Shown here piece after piece: positions 19,815 through 29,300 of a stretch of DNA of 64,000 nt. Both the position numbers and the translations under genes were made by a program. How positions within the stretch are numbered: position 1 is the stretch's first letter; the number at the start of each line of letters is the position of its first letter. The notes beneath the pieces are model-generated. The model made no database searches. It had not been told where the DNA came from and saw only the letters and a program-made list of their open reading frames with translations. The stretch is from Tranzscheliella williamsii (Eukaryota > Basidiomycota > Ustilaginomycetes > Ustilaginales > Ustilaginaceae), in assembly GCA_023212725.1 (NCBI GenBank), contig JALBYF010000013.1, positions 62,001 to 126,000 of the forward strand, written 5' to 3'.

Positions 19815-21353
19815 ATGTCAGCCTCTTCCTCAGCTACCGCCCTTGCGCGGCCTGGATCTTCAGCAGGATCGGGTGCGCCTGCAAAGGAGGAAAGCAAGCA
19901 GGAACAGACTAAAAGCGCCGAGGCAAAGGCTCTGAAGGAGGTCATCAGCGACAAAGTCTCGGCCAAACAGCTCAAGGCGGCTCGCCGTGCTGCCAAGGTA
20001 GCTGATCGCGGGCCCGAAGCTCAAACAACAAGTCAGTCTTCTTCAGGGCCACCGCCAAAGGCAGCTCAGCAGGAGAAGCAGGCAAAAGCTGCACCCAGTG
20101 GTAAGCGCCCTGGGTCCTCTTCTGCCTCTGCATCCAATGTTGGAGCAGCATCAGGCTCAGCGATGGCAGCGACATCTTCTAGCACTGGCACTAAGCGCCA
20201 TGGCGCTGCAGTCACATCACAAGATTCTGATAACGGCAGCAAAAGCACGCCTGCGCATCCGAGTGTAGCACTGTTCGGAAACGTCTCCATGGCCAAGTCG
20301 CAGAGCGCACATGTCGCAACACTTGTCTCTGCAACGTATCGTTCCAACATTCATCCTTCCATCCTGCGATTGTCGACTCAGCTTGCAGAGTACAAATTGA
20401 TGGGCGCCGATACCCGCGCAATTGCACTGCTGCAGGCAATGGCTGACGTGATTCGCGACTATACCACACCGCGCGGCGAAATGCTCAACCGCGATCTTTT
20501 GAAGACTGTTTCATCCCAGGTTGGCCATCTGGTCGAAGCTCGAGCCATGGGCACATCTCAGGGTGTTGCCGTTCGATACCTCAAGTACGAGATCAGCGTT
20601 GTTAGCGCCGACCTCACTGAAGATGAAGCGAAAGAACATCTCTTGGAACGCATTGACCACTTCATCCGCGATCGTATTGTCTATGCATCTAAGATCATCC
20701 GATCTCAAGCCGGCAAGAAGATCAAGGACGGCGATGTCGTCATGACCTTTGCACGCTCCTCGGTGGTGGAAGGAACCCTGCTGGCTGCCTGGAACGAGGG
20801 CATCCGTTTTCAAGTGATTGTAGTCGACTCCAGGCCGCTTCTGGAAGGCAAGGCTTTGCTGACCATTCTTCTCGCAGCGGGCATTCCGTGCACGTACGGT
20901 CTCATTACGAGTTTGTCGGCGCTCATGCCACGCGCAGATATCCTCTTGCTTGGCACATCGGCGCTTCTGGCGAACGGAGCATTGTATTCGCGATCCGGAA
21001 CTGCAACATGTGCCATGATGGCCAAGGAAAAGGGGATCCCTGTCATTGTATGTTGCGAAACATACAAGTTCTCGGAACGCGTTCAACTCGATTCATTCGT
21101 GCAAAATGAAGCCGGCAATCCTCAGGACTTGCTTCTGCCTGAACCGGAGGACGATAGCGGCCGAACTGCCACAGGCGGTCTGATCAGTGTCGAGCACTGG
21201 AAGAATGCCCCGAATCTGGCTGTCGTCAACCTGCTCTACGACGTAACGCCGCCGAAATACATTACCGCGGTCGCCAGCGAAGTGGGTCTGTCCGGTCCGG
21301 AGAGTGTCGGCGTTATTCTCCGCGATTACAAGAGCGTTCTGTACGGTGTATAG
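19815..21353 (+). CDS. GCD2: eIF2B subunit delta
   Basis: The 512-aa regulatory delta subunit of eIF2B, the cytoplasmic GDP/GTP exchange factor for eIF2 and target of the integrated stress response. Residues 1-150 are a low-complexity Ala/Ser/Lys-rich extension with the family-typical KAARRAAK stretch. From about 160 the conserved eIF2B alpha/beta/delta core follows: IHPSILRLSTQLAEYKLMGA, RAIALLQAMADVI, then the Rossmann-like half with VVDSRPLLEGKALL, CTYGLITSLSALMPRAD, LLGTSALLANGALYSRSGT and VIVCCETYKF. The end YDVTPPKYITAVASEVG is characteristic. The frame has a stop (TAG, 19758-19760) upstream of the first ATG, so this start is the natural one unless an upstream exon exists. The length matches human delta and is shorter than yeast Gcd2. 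Confidence 0.93.
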   Translation: MSASSSATALARPGSSAGSGAPAKEESKQEQTKSAEAKALKEVISDKVSAKQLKAARRAAKVADRGPEAQTTSQSSSGPPPKAAQQEKQAKAAPSGKRPGSSSASASNVGAASGSAMAATSSSTGTKRHGAAVTSQDSDNGSKSTPAHPSVALFGNVSMAKSQSAHVATLVSATYRSNIHPSILRLSTQLAEYKLMGADTRAIALLQAMADVIRDYTTPRGEMLNRDLLKTVSSQVGHLVEARAMGTSQGVAVRYLKYEISVVSADLTEDEAKEHLLERIDHFIRDRIVYASKIIRSQAGKKIKDGDVVMTFARSSVVEGTLLAAWNEGIRFQVIVVDSRPLLEGKALLTILLAAGIPCTYGLITSLSALMPRADILLLGTSALLANGALYSRSGTATCAMMAKEKGIPVIVCCETYKFSERVQLDSFVQNEAGNPQDLLLPEPEDDSGRTATGGLISVEHWKNAPNLAVVNLLYDVTPPKYITAVASEVGLSGPESVGVILRDYKSVLYGV

Positions 21354-21605
21354 CGCAACGTCCACACAACCACCCAGCGCTGATAATATCAAACACACAG
21401 CCTCAGTTGGAGGTAGCTGTCATTGAGGCTGCTTAGTGCGCTGGTTTCAAGCGTGTGCGATATTGTTGTACGTTGTGACTGTGACAATACTTGTCGACGG
21501 TTGCGGATGCCTGACGACAAGCTCGAATATGGTGGAGGAAAACTTGCACGTGATGAAGCTCCATATAGGTGTGCAAAGCCAACCTTGAATCTATAGGCGG
21601 AAAAC

Positions 21606-22676
21606 ATGTTGAGGAGAGCGATGCCGGTGCTCGCTGAGAAACTACCCTGTTCCGACGATTGGTTGCCAAGGCGGTACACAGTGTTGATGTTGATGGGCGA
21701 GAGAGTTGCGGTGGGGGTGGTGCGGCGGCGGTGGCTGCCATCGGCGGTAGGGGTTGTGCGTCCTGGCGCGCGACGGCAGCTGTGGGCTGGTGGTGCCACA
21801 GCGGGGAGTGGGATCTTGCTCGACAGCAGCGAGCACGTCGCGCGGTACGGATTCTGCCGCGACGCATACTACGCCACCGGCGTGTCTGCGACGGACGGCG
21901 CGAGGATCGTGCAGACCCTGTTCCCCAGCAGCGCGACCGAGTTCGACAGCGCCCTCTTCGGCGTCTGGAACACCATTGCAGATCTTCAGACGGTCCACCA
22001 GGCTTCCGCTGCCGCTGTCCTCCACTCCCTCCGAACAGGCAAGCCGCTCCACCCGGAGCCCGCCAAGCGCGTAGACATGCGCACGCGCCTCCCCAAGCCA
22101 GCGGAAAAAGAAGCACTGCACAGCGTACAGTCGCTAGTAGAGGAGCGTCTGCGCCACACCTGGGCGGTACGGAGCCACCTTTTGCATGTAAGTCCCTCTC
22201 CGATGTGTCCCGGCACACAACCAAAGCTGACATCTTCCGTCGTATACTGGCAGGGTTTAACGGCACTCTCTTCGGCGTCGCTGGCCAGCACGGCGCTGCA
22301 CAGGATCGCGCCACTTGCTCCATTGCTACCAGCGCTCCCCAACCCAGTACCCATGCTCGAGCTCTCTACCGCGTTTGTCTCGTCGCTCCTCACCCACCCA
22401 CAGATGCAACAGCGAACCGGCTGGATCGACCCGGACTCCACAGACTGGTACGCGGTCCGCACCCGGCTCGCTCTAGCCTACCTCGCTGCGACCCTGCACA
22501 TGGCGTCGGGCATGGTCCCGCACTTCCACGACTCCCAGCTCCTCTTCCGCCGCATCATGCAGGGCAGAGAGTCCGGCCCACTCGCAACCGCCGCCGTGCT
22601 CGCAGACAGCGGCGCTGACTGGATCAAGTGGGGCGGAAGAGGGTGGATCGGCGTGCTGAGAAGCCTAGGCCTTTAG
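21606..22676 (+). CDS. COQ9: COQ9-like ubiquinone biosynthesis protein
   Basis: Probable mitochondrial lipid-binding protein of coenzyme Q synthesis. In yeast and humans Coq9 presents Q intermediates to Coq7 and stabilises the synthome; that is family knowledge. The N-terminus is Arg-rich and non-acidic (VGVVRRRWLPSAVGVVRPGARR), as in a presequence. The TetR-like COQ9 pattern follows: LLDSSEHVARYGFCRDAYY, LFPSSATEFDSALF, a VEERLRHT helix, and DPDSTDWYAVRTRLALAYLA, which matches the family's (D)xNWYxxRxxL signature. A 66-nt intron, 22188-22253 (GTAAGT, CTGAC, GGCAG), lies exactly between codons. Splicing removes 22 residues that do not fit the family and gives a 334-aa product. Translation could also begin at a second ATG at 21684. 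The family match is by remote pattern, so confidence is moderate. The 3' end is convergent with the 5-phosphatase gene (143 bp apart). Confidence 0.7.
   Translation: MLRRAMPVLAEKLPCSDDWLPRRYTVLMLMGERVAVGVVRRRWLPSAVGVVRPGARRQLWAGGATAGSGILLDSSEHVARYGFCRDAYYATGVSATDGARIVQTLFPSSATEFDSALFGVWNTIADLQTVHQASAAAVLHSLRTGKPLHPEPAKRVDMRTRLPKPAEKEALHSVQSLVEERLRHTWAVRSHLLHVSPSPMCPGTQPKLTSSVVYWQGLTALSSASLASTALHRIAPLAPLLPALPNPVPMLELSTAFVSSLLTHPQMQQRTGWIDPDSTDWYAVRTRLALAYLAATLHMASGMVPHFHDSQLLFRRIMQGRESGPLATAAVLADSGADWIKWGGRGWIGVLRSLGL
22188..22253 (+). other. Predicted in-frame 66-nt intron in COQ9-like gene
   Basis: GTAAGT donor, CTGAC branch-point-like motif 23 nt before the TACTGGCAG acceptor, length 66 nt, phase 0, no in-frame stop. 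Removing it joins RSHLLH to GLTALSSAS, restoring a helix that fits COQ9. Confidence 0.75.
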
Positions 22677-22819
22677 TTGGCCGCTTGGGTCCGACGCTTC
22701 GTTCAACGCACATGGCGCGGTTCCATAACTTTATCAGGGCAGAGATGGCCGTCTAGGTTCATACATGGGGGTTGCTGTACTAGAGATGGGGGTATCGGCT
22801 CTGCTGCTATGCCAGCCAG

Positions 22820-25021
22820 CTATCGGATCCGAACGAGAAAGGTGGCACGCACCGGCCGGTGGTCGCTGAATTTGACGTCCGAGATCGACTCATAGGATTG
22901 CAGGACAACACCCTGCTGTCGCTGCTGTACCAGCTCTGCCTTCGTATTCGCAACTCCGTCTTCGTTGGATACGTCCGGTAAACTTTCTTCGGCATCGGCC
23001 CACTCCTGCGTAACCGCCCACAGAATGCGGTCCGTCCACGCAGGCACGCGCTTCTTCTCGCTGGTGTCATAGCGGTCCGTTCCTCTGTCGAATTTGTAAG
23101 TCGGTGGGAAGGCAATCTTGCCCTCGTGGAAATCATCGAAAAGCGAGCCGCTGCTGCGCAAAGATTCGAGCTGGTCGTAACGCTGCAGGATAGAGAAGTT
23201 ACGCTGCTGTATCAACCGATGTGCCTCGGCATGGGAAATGTCCAGCCGGAAGTTGAGGTCACCCAGGTGGATCACAACGTCGTGGTGCAAGATTGCATGT
23301 TCACTTGGGCCCACCGACATCGAGTCCGCCGTAAGGTCTGCATCTTGCTCGCCGCTTACGGCGGCGTCTTCCACTTGTCTATCCACCTCAAGCACCTCGC
23401 GACTCTCGCCACGTACGGTAGCTGCTTCGTGAATGCTGTTAGCCTTTTGCTCGCCATCTTCATCGGGGGCATCTGCTCTTGAATCGTTCACTTCCGAGTT
23501 TATGCTTTCCGAAGCGGATCGCGCATCGCGAACCGTTTGCAATGGATTGACGGCGTGCTTCGAGCCGTCTCCCATGTCTTCTCGCTGGGTTAACGCATCT
23601 CCATTCGAGGTCTCTAGATCCTCATCAGATTGCGAGGAGGTTAACTTGAACCGCAGCCTCTTGTATATCTCGCTCCAGTCCCAACACCTTCGTTCCATGG
23701 CTTGGAGACCCTCAAAGGCGGACAAATGTGTATTGACGAAGCATATTGTCCTTTGAGCTATTTGCATCCGGACAGCTACCGCTCCTTTGTTCGCCACGAA
23801 ACCTCCAAGTCCGACGCCGACGCTTGCAGTAGCTATGCCGGTAATGGAATCTGTCAGAGAGGTCCTGGCTAAAGCGATGATGAGCAGCCCAACCAACTGC
23901 TTGGAAGCAATCTTTCCGTATTGCTCAGCTCTCCTACCCAATGCTTGTGTCACAGCCTTCGTCCATGCCTCTTCCCTAGCAGGTGAGTAGTAGAGGTAGG
24001 CACCGCCAGACGTGTCTGCTTCCTGGAAGCCGAGGACGATCAGATCAGGATCCTGGTCGGCACGAAGCCACTTTTTCAAACCCATCATCGTGTTTTTGTC
24101 GTACTGCGGCCATTGGCCTCCAACGTTGAATGTCCCAGCCGATACACGAATCTCGTCCACAGATGGCGACGCTGGTCGTTCCTCGTCAAATCTCGCTGAC
24201 TCTGCCATCAGAGAGCTGGGGGAGAATCGTGAAAAGATCGGCGTTTGCAGCGAGGCGGACGTACTCGCGCGAGAGTTGCTTGGTAGAAGGAGATCATCTG
24301 TGTAGGCAGACATCCAGCCGTGTGTGGTCGCTGTTGAGAAGGAGTTCTGCTCAGCAACGTTCATCAGGTCTCGAAGAACAGTTAAGAAGTCCTTCAGGCC
24401 TTGTGTATCGGCCGTATATCCCGTCGCCTTTTGCGAGCCGTAAGAGAGTGTAAACTGGAGAGGAGAATCATTGCTCTCTTGCTTTGGCGACGCGAATACA
24501 TCTGGTATCACGCCGTTCAAGAGGGAGTAGACGCCTGGCAGCCCTTCAGCGAAGGACGGCAGCCTCCAGCCAGAAGAGGCAGCAGCAGCAGCACGGGCGT
24601 CGTCGGCAGTAGCAGACGCAATAGCAGCCGCAATAGCAGCCGCAGCAGTGTGCTGTTGGTCCGGACTGTTGGAGCGCACGTCTTGACGCTCGTGTTGTCC
24701 GATTCGTATTTCCAGTCCAGGAAGGATGGGCAATGCCTTGAGCAAAGCGGCTGTATTCGGATCCTTGTTGCGCGGCTTCAACACCAAAAGGCAAGCTTGC
24801 TCGACGCCCTCGGCCACATTCGAGACAATAACGAAGATTCGCTGTAGATGATGCGGTATTGGTGTAGATCGAGTCGTTCTAGAACTGCTGGCCGAACTGG
24901 CCGTGCTTGGTTTGCTCGGAAGCTCCGGATCGGGATAGCTTGCGACGAGTGCGATCTTGAGATGCTCGTTGGGCGTGAGAACGGTCGATGCCAATAGATA
25001 TGGATCTTCCGATGCTTTCAT
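22820..25021 (-). CDS. Inositol polyphosphate 5-phosphatase (IPPc domain)
   Basis: A 733-aa phosphoinositide/inositol phosphate 5-phosphatase that would remove the 5-phosphate from PI(4,5)P2 or related substrates at membranes. Counted from the ATG at 25021, residues ~1-290 form a poorly conserved N-terminal region. The catalytic IPPc domain spans ~295-730 with the expected order of motifs: FNVGGQWP, VLGFQEAD, ANKGAVAVR, FVNTHLSAFEG (~428), HLGDLNFRL (~586), FPPTYKF, KKRVPAWTDRILW (~656) and SDHRPV at the end. The magnesium- and phosphate-contacting residues in these motifs are present. An acidic, Ser-rich insertion of ~110 residues (about 460-575) splits the domain between NTHL and GDLNFR. 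The frame extends upstream to 25075 but without an ATG. There is no Sac1 domain, so it is closer to INPP5/OCRL-type than synaptojanin-type enzymes. Confidence 0.9.
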   Translation of the reverse strand: MKASEDPYLLASTVLTPNEHLKIALVASYPDPELPSKPSTASSASSSRTTRSTPIPHHLQRIFVIVSNVAEGVEQACLLVLKPRNKDPNTAALLKALPILPGLEIRIGQHERQDVRSNSPDQQHTAAAAIAAAIASATADDARAAAAASSGWRLPSFAEGLPGVYSLLNGVIPDVFASPKQESNDSPLQFTLSYGSQKATGYTADTQGLKDFLTVLRDLMNVAEQNSFSTATTHGWMSAYTDDLLLPSNSRASTSASLQTPIFSRFSPSSLMAESARFDEERPASPSVDEIRVSAGTFNVGGQWPQYDKNTMMGLKKWLRADQDPDLIVLGFQEADTSGGAYLYYSPAREEAWTKAVTQALGRRAEQYGKIASKQLVGLLIIALARTSLTDSITGIATASVGVGLGGFVANKGAVAVRMQIAQRTICFVNTHLSAFEGLQAMERRCWDWSEIYKRLRFKLTSSQSDEDLETSNGDALTQREDMGDGSKHAVNPLQTVRDARSASESINSEVNDSRADAPDEDGEQKANSIHEAATVRGESREVLEVDRQVEDAAVSGEQDADLTADSMSVGPSEHAILHHDVVIHLGDLNFRLDISHAEAHRLIQQRNFSILQRYDQLESLRSSGSLFDDFHEGKIAFPPTYKFDRGTDRYDTSEKKRVPAWTDRILWAVTQEWADAEESLPDVSNEDGVANTKAELVQQRQQGVVLQSYESISDVKFSDHRPVRATFLVRIR

Positions 25022-25677
25022 CGTCGCTACGTGGTACTCCCTCAACAGAATTGGCAAGCCACGGCGCGCAGGCACTGAACGGAGCCAGGCGAAGCCAAGT
25101 TATGGCTAGTAGACCTCTTAAGTATCGGCAAGAGTGGTGACTAACGGTGGGTGCCAAGACGTTGGAAGGCTGTCACAACGTGGATCTTGTACACGTCTGG
25201 AAAGGGGCTTCGGCACATCCGTCAAAAATTGACCCTACTGTGTGTGGAGGGCGAGCTCAGCGAAGGATGGCTACCGAAATCCGTGATTTGATGTGCATAA
25301 GTAGAAGGATGTGACCCAACGCAAAAAGATGCCGCTTTGTCACCACGCTTCTGAAAGAGCTAGCTAACTTACCTTTCCCATCACATCAATCACAATAGCT
25401 TGTTATCTTTACATCACATCGATAGCTAGCTAACTTTCCGACGCTTTCCAGATCTTTCGATATTCAGTAAAGCATCACGATGGATGCGGGAGATGAACAG
25501 AAGTCGAGCTAATTTCACGCCAGACTTGACTTGCATCAACAACAGATCCGCGCGCCAGTGACCAGCTACTACGAGCGTACTTGCTGAGGCTGTAAGGAGG
25601 AGCGTCTGCTGCCATGCTCTGACGCAGTCCAGGTGGGTTCTGCAAGCACGCTGAACGCGCCTTCAAAGAGGTCCATC
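25022..25677. other. Divergent promoter region, 5-phosphatase and GWT1
   Basis: These 656 bp separate two divergent start codons. The 12-bp sequence gctagctaactt occurs twice, at 25359-25370 and 25425-25436, with a catcacatc motif also doubled between them. On the minus strand the first copy adjoins a GGTAAGTT donor-like sequence. No gene is seen. Confidence 0.5.
25359..25436. repeat. Direct repeat gctagctaactt, two copies
   Basis: Two identical 12-bp copies, 66 bp apart start to start, with a catcacatc motif also duplicated between them. They lie in the shared promoter region of two divergent genes and could be factor-binding sites or a small local duplication. Confidence 0.7.
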
Positions 25678-28098
25678 ATGGACATGGCCGACGAAGCTGA
25701 CGTCGGAGACCAGCCAGATGCCCTCCTTGCACCTCTACACCGCCATCGCCAGGCACCTCACCATCAGCAATTCAATTCCGCGGGGCTGGCTCTGCCATCC
25801 GCGTACACCCCCGATGGATCCTACAAGCAGCTCAAGGAGGGTTGGATCGCCGATCAGACCGGTAGCTCTATCCACAGAATCAATCTTCTGGGTCTTAGCA
25901 TGCTGCTGACCTATGCTCTCTGGGCCGCACTAAGGGCTAAACGGGTCGGCTTCCTCAAACACAGAGAATCGCGCAGGGATTCCAAGCTGAACGCCCCCGG
26001 AGCTGGCAACCTTCAGCTTGCTCTGGGCCGGCTATCAGACTGGCAGCTCGAGTTCATTCTTCTCATCCTTCCAGCTGTTTGCTCCCACACTATCCTATCG
26101 TCTCATCTTATTATGCTCAACCTTGCGCTATTCGCTGTATGCGCAGCTCTCCTTCGGTCACCACCACCGACCGCAGCAGCACGCCTCAACCGTGTGGGGT
26201 CCGCCGACAACACGTCCAAACGCCACTGGTCTAAAAAAGACCCTGATGACGATGACGATGAGGACCATGACAATCCTGCACACGATGCCTCGCTTCTATC
26301 CGCAGCAAGCAATACCGATACGCACGTAGAGGCTCCGTTTCGTGTATCGGTCGACTCCGCTGCCGATGCTGCGCATGCAGAGGCCGCTCCACCCACCTTC
26401 TATGCCGGCCCTTCCCCGTCCCCCACCCTTTGGAGTAATGTCGACGTAAGCAATTCCGTCCAGAGTCCGGCTCATAAGACTGAGTCGAGAGCCGGGCTGC
26501 CCTTCGATTCCTCGCTTCTTTCTCCTGAAGCGCCGTCGGTGGCGTCTTTCTCATCTGCAAGCCGCTTATCGCTCGATACGACGCCTGCGCTGCGACCGCC
26601 ATCGGCACCGCCCGTGCATTCACGCCATGCCTCTGATGCACAGTCCATAGTGTCTACCTCATCCCTTATGTCGCCGCTCGCCCGCAGTGTTGTGGATCCC
26701 TGGGCTAAGGTCCAGCGGTCCTCTTTGGATCAACCCGAAACGGCATCACCCAGAGACGTTGCCTCAGCATCACCGCGGTCCAAAGCAGCCCTTGCTCCAC
26801 GGCAAGCAGAAGTGCGAGCAATGTCTCTGCGTCCTCAACCTTTCCTCACCGTCTACAGAGCACACATGATGCTGGTCACCATCATTTCTATCCTGGCCGT
26901 CGACTTTCCAGTCTTCCCACGTAATCTGTCTAAATGCGAGTCTTGGGGCACAAGTTGGATGGATATGGGTGTTGGCTCCTTTGTCTTTTCACTAGGCATC
27001 ATCTCGGCTCTTCCTTTTCTTCGAAGCCCTAGCAATCGCTTTCGTCCTCTCAAACAGCAGCTTTTCTGGGACCTCAAGAAATGCATCCCTCTCTTCCTGC
27101 TCGGCTCCGTGCGAGTGATTATGGTCAAAGGTGTTGAATACCCGGAACACGTCACCGAGTATGGTGTTCACTGGAACTTCTTCATTACCTTGGCCTTGAT
27201 GCCGTTCGCAGCAACCTTGTCCAGGCCCTTGTCCAAGAAGGCCAGATATAGCTTTGTTGGCCTTGCATTGTCCGGTACGCATCAGCTCCTGCTCCAGTCT
27301 ACCTGGTGGCAAGAGTGGGCGCTTTCGTCCGCTGTGCCGCGGGATACTTGGGCAAGCCAGAACAAGGAAGGCCTTACAAGCTTGCCAGGATATCTTGCCA
27401 TATTCTATTTGGGGTTGGATACGGGTCATTACGTGCTCCCTCTCGACCCTTACTTTGCATACAGAAAGTTGCGGAAGAGCAGGCTTAAGCCCAAGACTGG
27501 AAAGCTTGCCATGATCCTGGCCAGTCTAGCGATTCTATGGTGGGGGGGATACGCAGCTACCTCTTTACTTGGCCTGCAAACCAGTCGGCGCCTGGCCAAT
27601 CTACCCTACGTGCTCTGGGTCGCAGCTTTCAACACCACTTTTCTGCTCGGCTATGTCTTGATCTACATTTGGTTGCTTCAGCCCATCGAACATGCATCAG
27701 ATGTGGACTTCGCCGCATCAGGGTCGTCGGCGTCGCCATTGTCGTCATCACCGCTTATGCGGAAACCTCACGATTCGCATTCAAGCGACTCTAGCTTCTG
27801 TGACGAAAGCCGTACGACAGACCGGAAGAGCCTGCCAGGTTCTGCGCCGACAGCACCGGGGCGCTTAGGTGGAATAAGGGGCGCAGAAACGGTCACGCCT
27901 ACGCTTCTGTCGGATCTCAACAGGCACTCATTAACCATTTTCCTGCTCGCCAATCTGCTGACCGGACTAGTAAACCTTTCCATCCAAACCATGTACACCC
28001 GCGACAGTATCGCTTTCGTCATTCTCGTCGTTTACACGGGCATCTGCTGCGCGACCGCATCCCTCCTTTCATCCAAGGGCCTCCGTCTCGGACTCTGA
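25678..28098 (+). CDS. GWT1: GPI-anchored wall transfer protein 1 (inositol acyltransferase)
   Basis: An 806-aa multi-spanning ER protein that acylates the inositol of GlcN-PI, an early step of GPI-anchor synthesis (PIG-W/Gwt1 family). The conserved core is visible in two parts. The first hydrophobic helices are at about 60-165 (INLLGLSMLLTYALWAAL, LEFILLILPAVCSHTILSS). The second part begins near residue 387 with PFLTVYRAHMML, followed by ILAVDFPVFPRNLSKCESWG and WMDMGVGSFVFSLG, the best-conserved family block; then EYGVHWNFFITLALMP and further helices to the end. The ATG at 25678 is the first in the frame; codons upstream of it lack an ATG. The protein is ~300 residues longer than usual because of a Ser/Pro/Asp-rich loop (~165-385) and a second loop near 680-745. 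Confidence 0.92.
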   Translation: MDMADEADVGDQPDALLAPLHRHRQAPHHQQFNSAGLALPSAYTPDGSYKQLKEGWIADQTGSSIHRINLLGLSMLLTYALWAALRAKRVGFLKHRESRRDSKLNAPGAGNLQLALGRLSDWQLEFILLILPAVCSHTILSSHLIMLNLALFAVCAALLRSPPPTAAARLNRVGSADNTSKRHWSKKDPDDDDDEDHDNPAHDASLLSAASNTDTHVEAPFRVSVDSAADAAHAEAAPPTFYAGPSPSPTLWSNVDVSNSVQSPAHKTESRAGLPFDSSLLSPEAPSVASFSSASRLSLDTTPALRPPSAPPVHSRHASDAQSIVSTSSLMSPLARSVVDPWAKVQRSSLDQPETASPRDVASASPRSKAALAPRQAEVRAMSLRPQPFLTVYRAHMMLVTIISILAVDFPVFPRNLSKCESWGTSWMDMGVGSFVFSLGIISALPFLRSPSNRFRPLKQQLFWDLKKCIPLFLLGSVRVIMVKGVEYPEHVTEYGVHWNFFITLALMPFAATLSRPLSKKARYSFVGLALSGTHQLLLQSTWWQEWALSSAVPRDTWASQNKEGLTSLPGYLAIFYLGLDTGHYVLPLDPYFAYRKLRKSRLKPKTGKLAMILASLAILWWGGYAATSLLGLQTSRRLANLPYVLWVAAFNTTFLLGYVLIYIWLLQPIEHASDVDFAASGSSASPLSSSPLMRKPHDSHSSDSSFCDESRTTDRKSLPGSAPTAPGRLGGIRGAETVTPTLLSDLNRHSLTIFLLANLLTGLVNLSIQTMYTRDSIAFVILVVYTGICCATASLLSSKGLRLGL

Positions 28099-28319
28099 TA
28101 GATTACTACAGCCATCACGCAATGAATATAGTAGCGGTCATCTTTGAATGGCGGCTGTGCTCCCAGGAGCGCAGCGGAGGTGCCATGTGGTAAACTGAAA
28201 CGGTGCCTTCGATCGTTCGCTTGAATCTACATGGTGAAGCGGCTTGTCGAGGCCAAGGTCGGGGTGGAATGGAACTCTAAGGCAAGGGACAAGGACAGGC
28301 GACGCTATCAGCCAGCGCA

Positions 28320-28598
28320 TCAAGCGGAGACACCGCCAAGGTTACCAGGAGGTAGCCTAGGTCTGTCGCCGCCCGGACCAGAGTGGTAAGGTCCCGGGGG
28401 AACCGGACCTTCGACATAGGGCCAGGTTGCGAGAGCGTCCTTGTTCGGGTCCGGGTTCGAATCTAGAACCGCGCCCGGCGATCGCCTCACGAGAGCGTCG
28501 GTTTCGAACGCGTGATGGGGCCCTTCAAGTGGGGCAGCCAGCACAGGACCTGCCAGGCAGACCCCGAGGATGACAATGGGAAAAGAAAAAATCTGCAT
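28320..28598 (-). CDS. Small secreted protein with Kex2-type site
   Basis: A 92-aa predicted secreted protein. It starts with a clear signal peptide (MQIFSFPIVILGVCLAGPVLA, hydrophobic core, Ala-x-Ala-type cleavage near 21/22). A short pro-region ends in LVRR at ~36-39, a dibasic site expected for Kex2. The remaining ~53 residues are Pro/Gly/Asp-rich (PGPYHSGPGGDRPRLPPG), contain no cysteine, and match no family I know. Such small Kex2-processed proteins are common among fungal effectors, signalling peptides and surface-active peptides, but no specific role can be given. It lies 221 bp downstream of the convergent GWT1 stop and on the same strand as the DEAD-box gene upstream. That it is a real gene is likely, not certain, because it is short. 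Confidence 0.65.
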   Translation of the reverse strand: MQIFSFPIVILGVCLAGPVLAAPLEGPHHAFETDALVRRSPGAVLDSNPDPNKDALATWPYVEGPVPPGPYHSGPGGDRPRLPPGNLGGVSA

Positions 28599-29300
28599 AA
28601 TCTGGGGACGGTGAGATGGAAAGCGGTCAATTCTGTCAGAGGTTGTTCTGAGTACTCGGCATCACAATCCGAAGGCGTCTCCTCACGATTTTTAGGGACA
28701 ATGGGCGGTGATCAGTGAGATGGAGCAGTGGAGTGGATTGATGAGGCAAGACTACGCCGTCAGTGCGAACAGCAACGTCGCTTTATACCCTTTGTTGCAA
28801 TTGACTTTGTCGTTCGACCAGCTCAGTTTCATCATTCAATCCACGAATGAGATGAAGCATCATTTTCGATATCATTGGTGGACCATGTGTGCACCATGTC
28901 CATTCGGTCTGGCAAGGGGTCCGCACCGACGCCAGATCATTCCCTACCCATTCCCTATCCAAAGCCTCTCCATGCATTGCACTGGACAAACTGCCTCAAG
29001 AAGGCGCCCAAATGAGAGGCCGACTTCATGAGCGGGAAGGAACGGAACTGGGCAAACGACCAAGTCAATTGCAAAAGAGGTAGTTGGCCTTTGGTGGGGT
29101 GGGACCCTTGCATTCCCACGTCTCACGATCAAAGCTGAGTGGCAAATGCGATTTCATCTGTGTTTTAGTCTATGGATTAGCAGAGGCAGTGGTTGTGGGC
29201 TTAACAGCTTGCGGTGGGGAGTGCGAAATGAAACCGGCAAGGCTGCGATGAAGAGTCCAGTCGTTCAGACGGATAACTCGGCGAGCCTGCACCAGATGAA
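28599..29300. other. Spacer between DEAD-box gene and secreted-protein gene
   Basis: About 700 bp that should hold the 3' end of the helicase transcript and the promoter of the small secreted protein, both on the minus strand. Only short frames without motifs are present. Confidence 0.5.

Noticed and set aside
28451..28465. tRNA T-loop-like sequence gggttcgaatc
   Set aside because: There is no matching T stem, anticodon arm or acceptor stem in the flanks, and the site lies inside the small secreted-protein frame.
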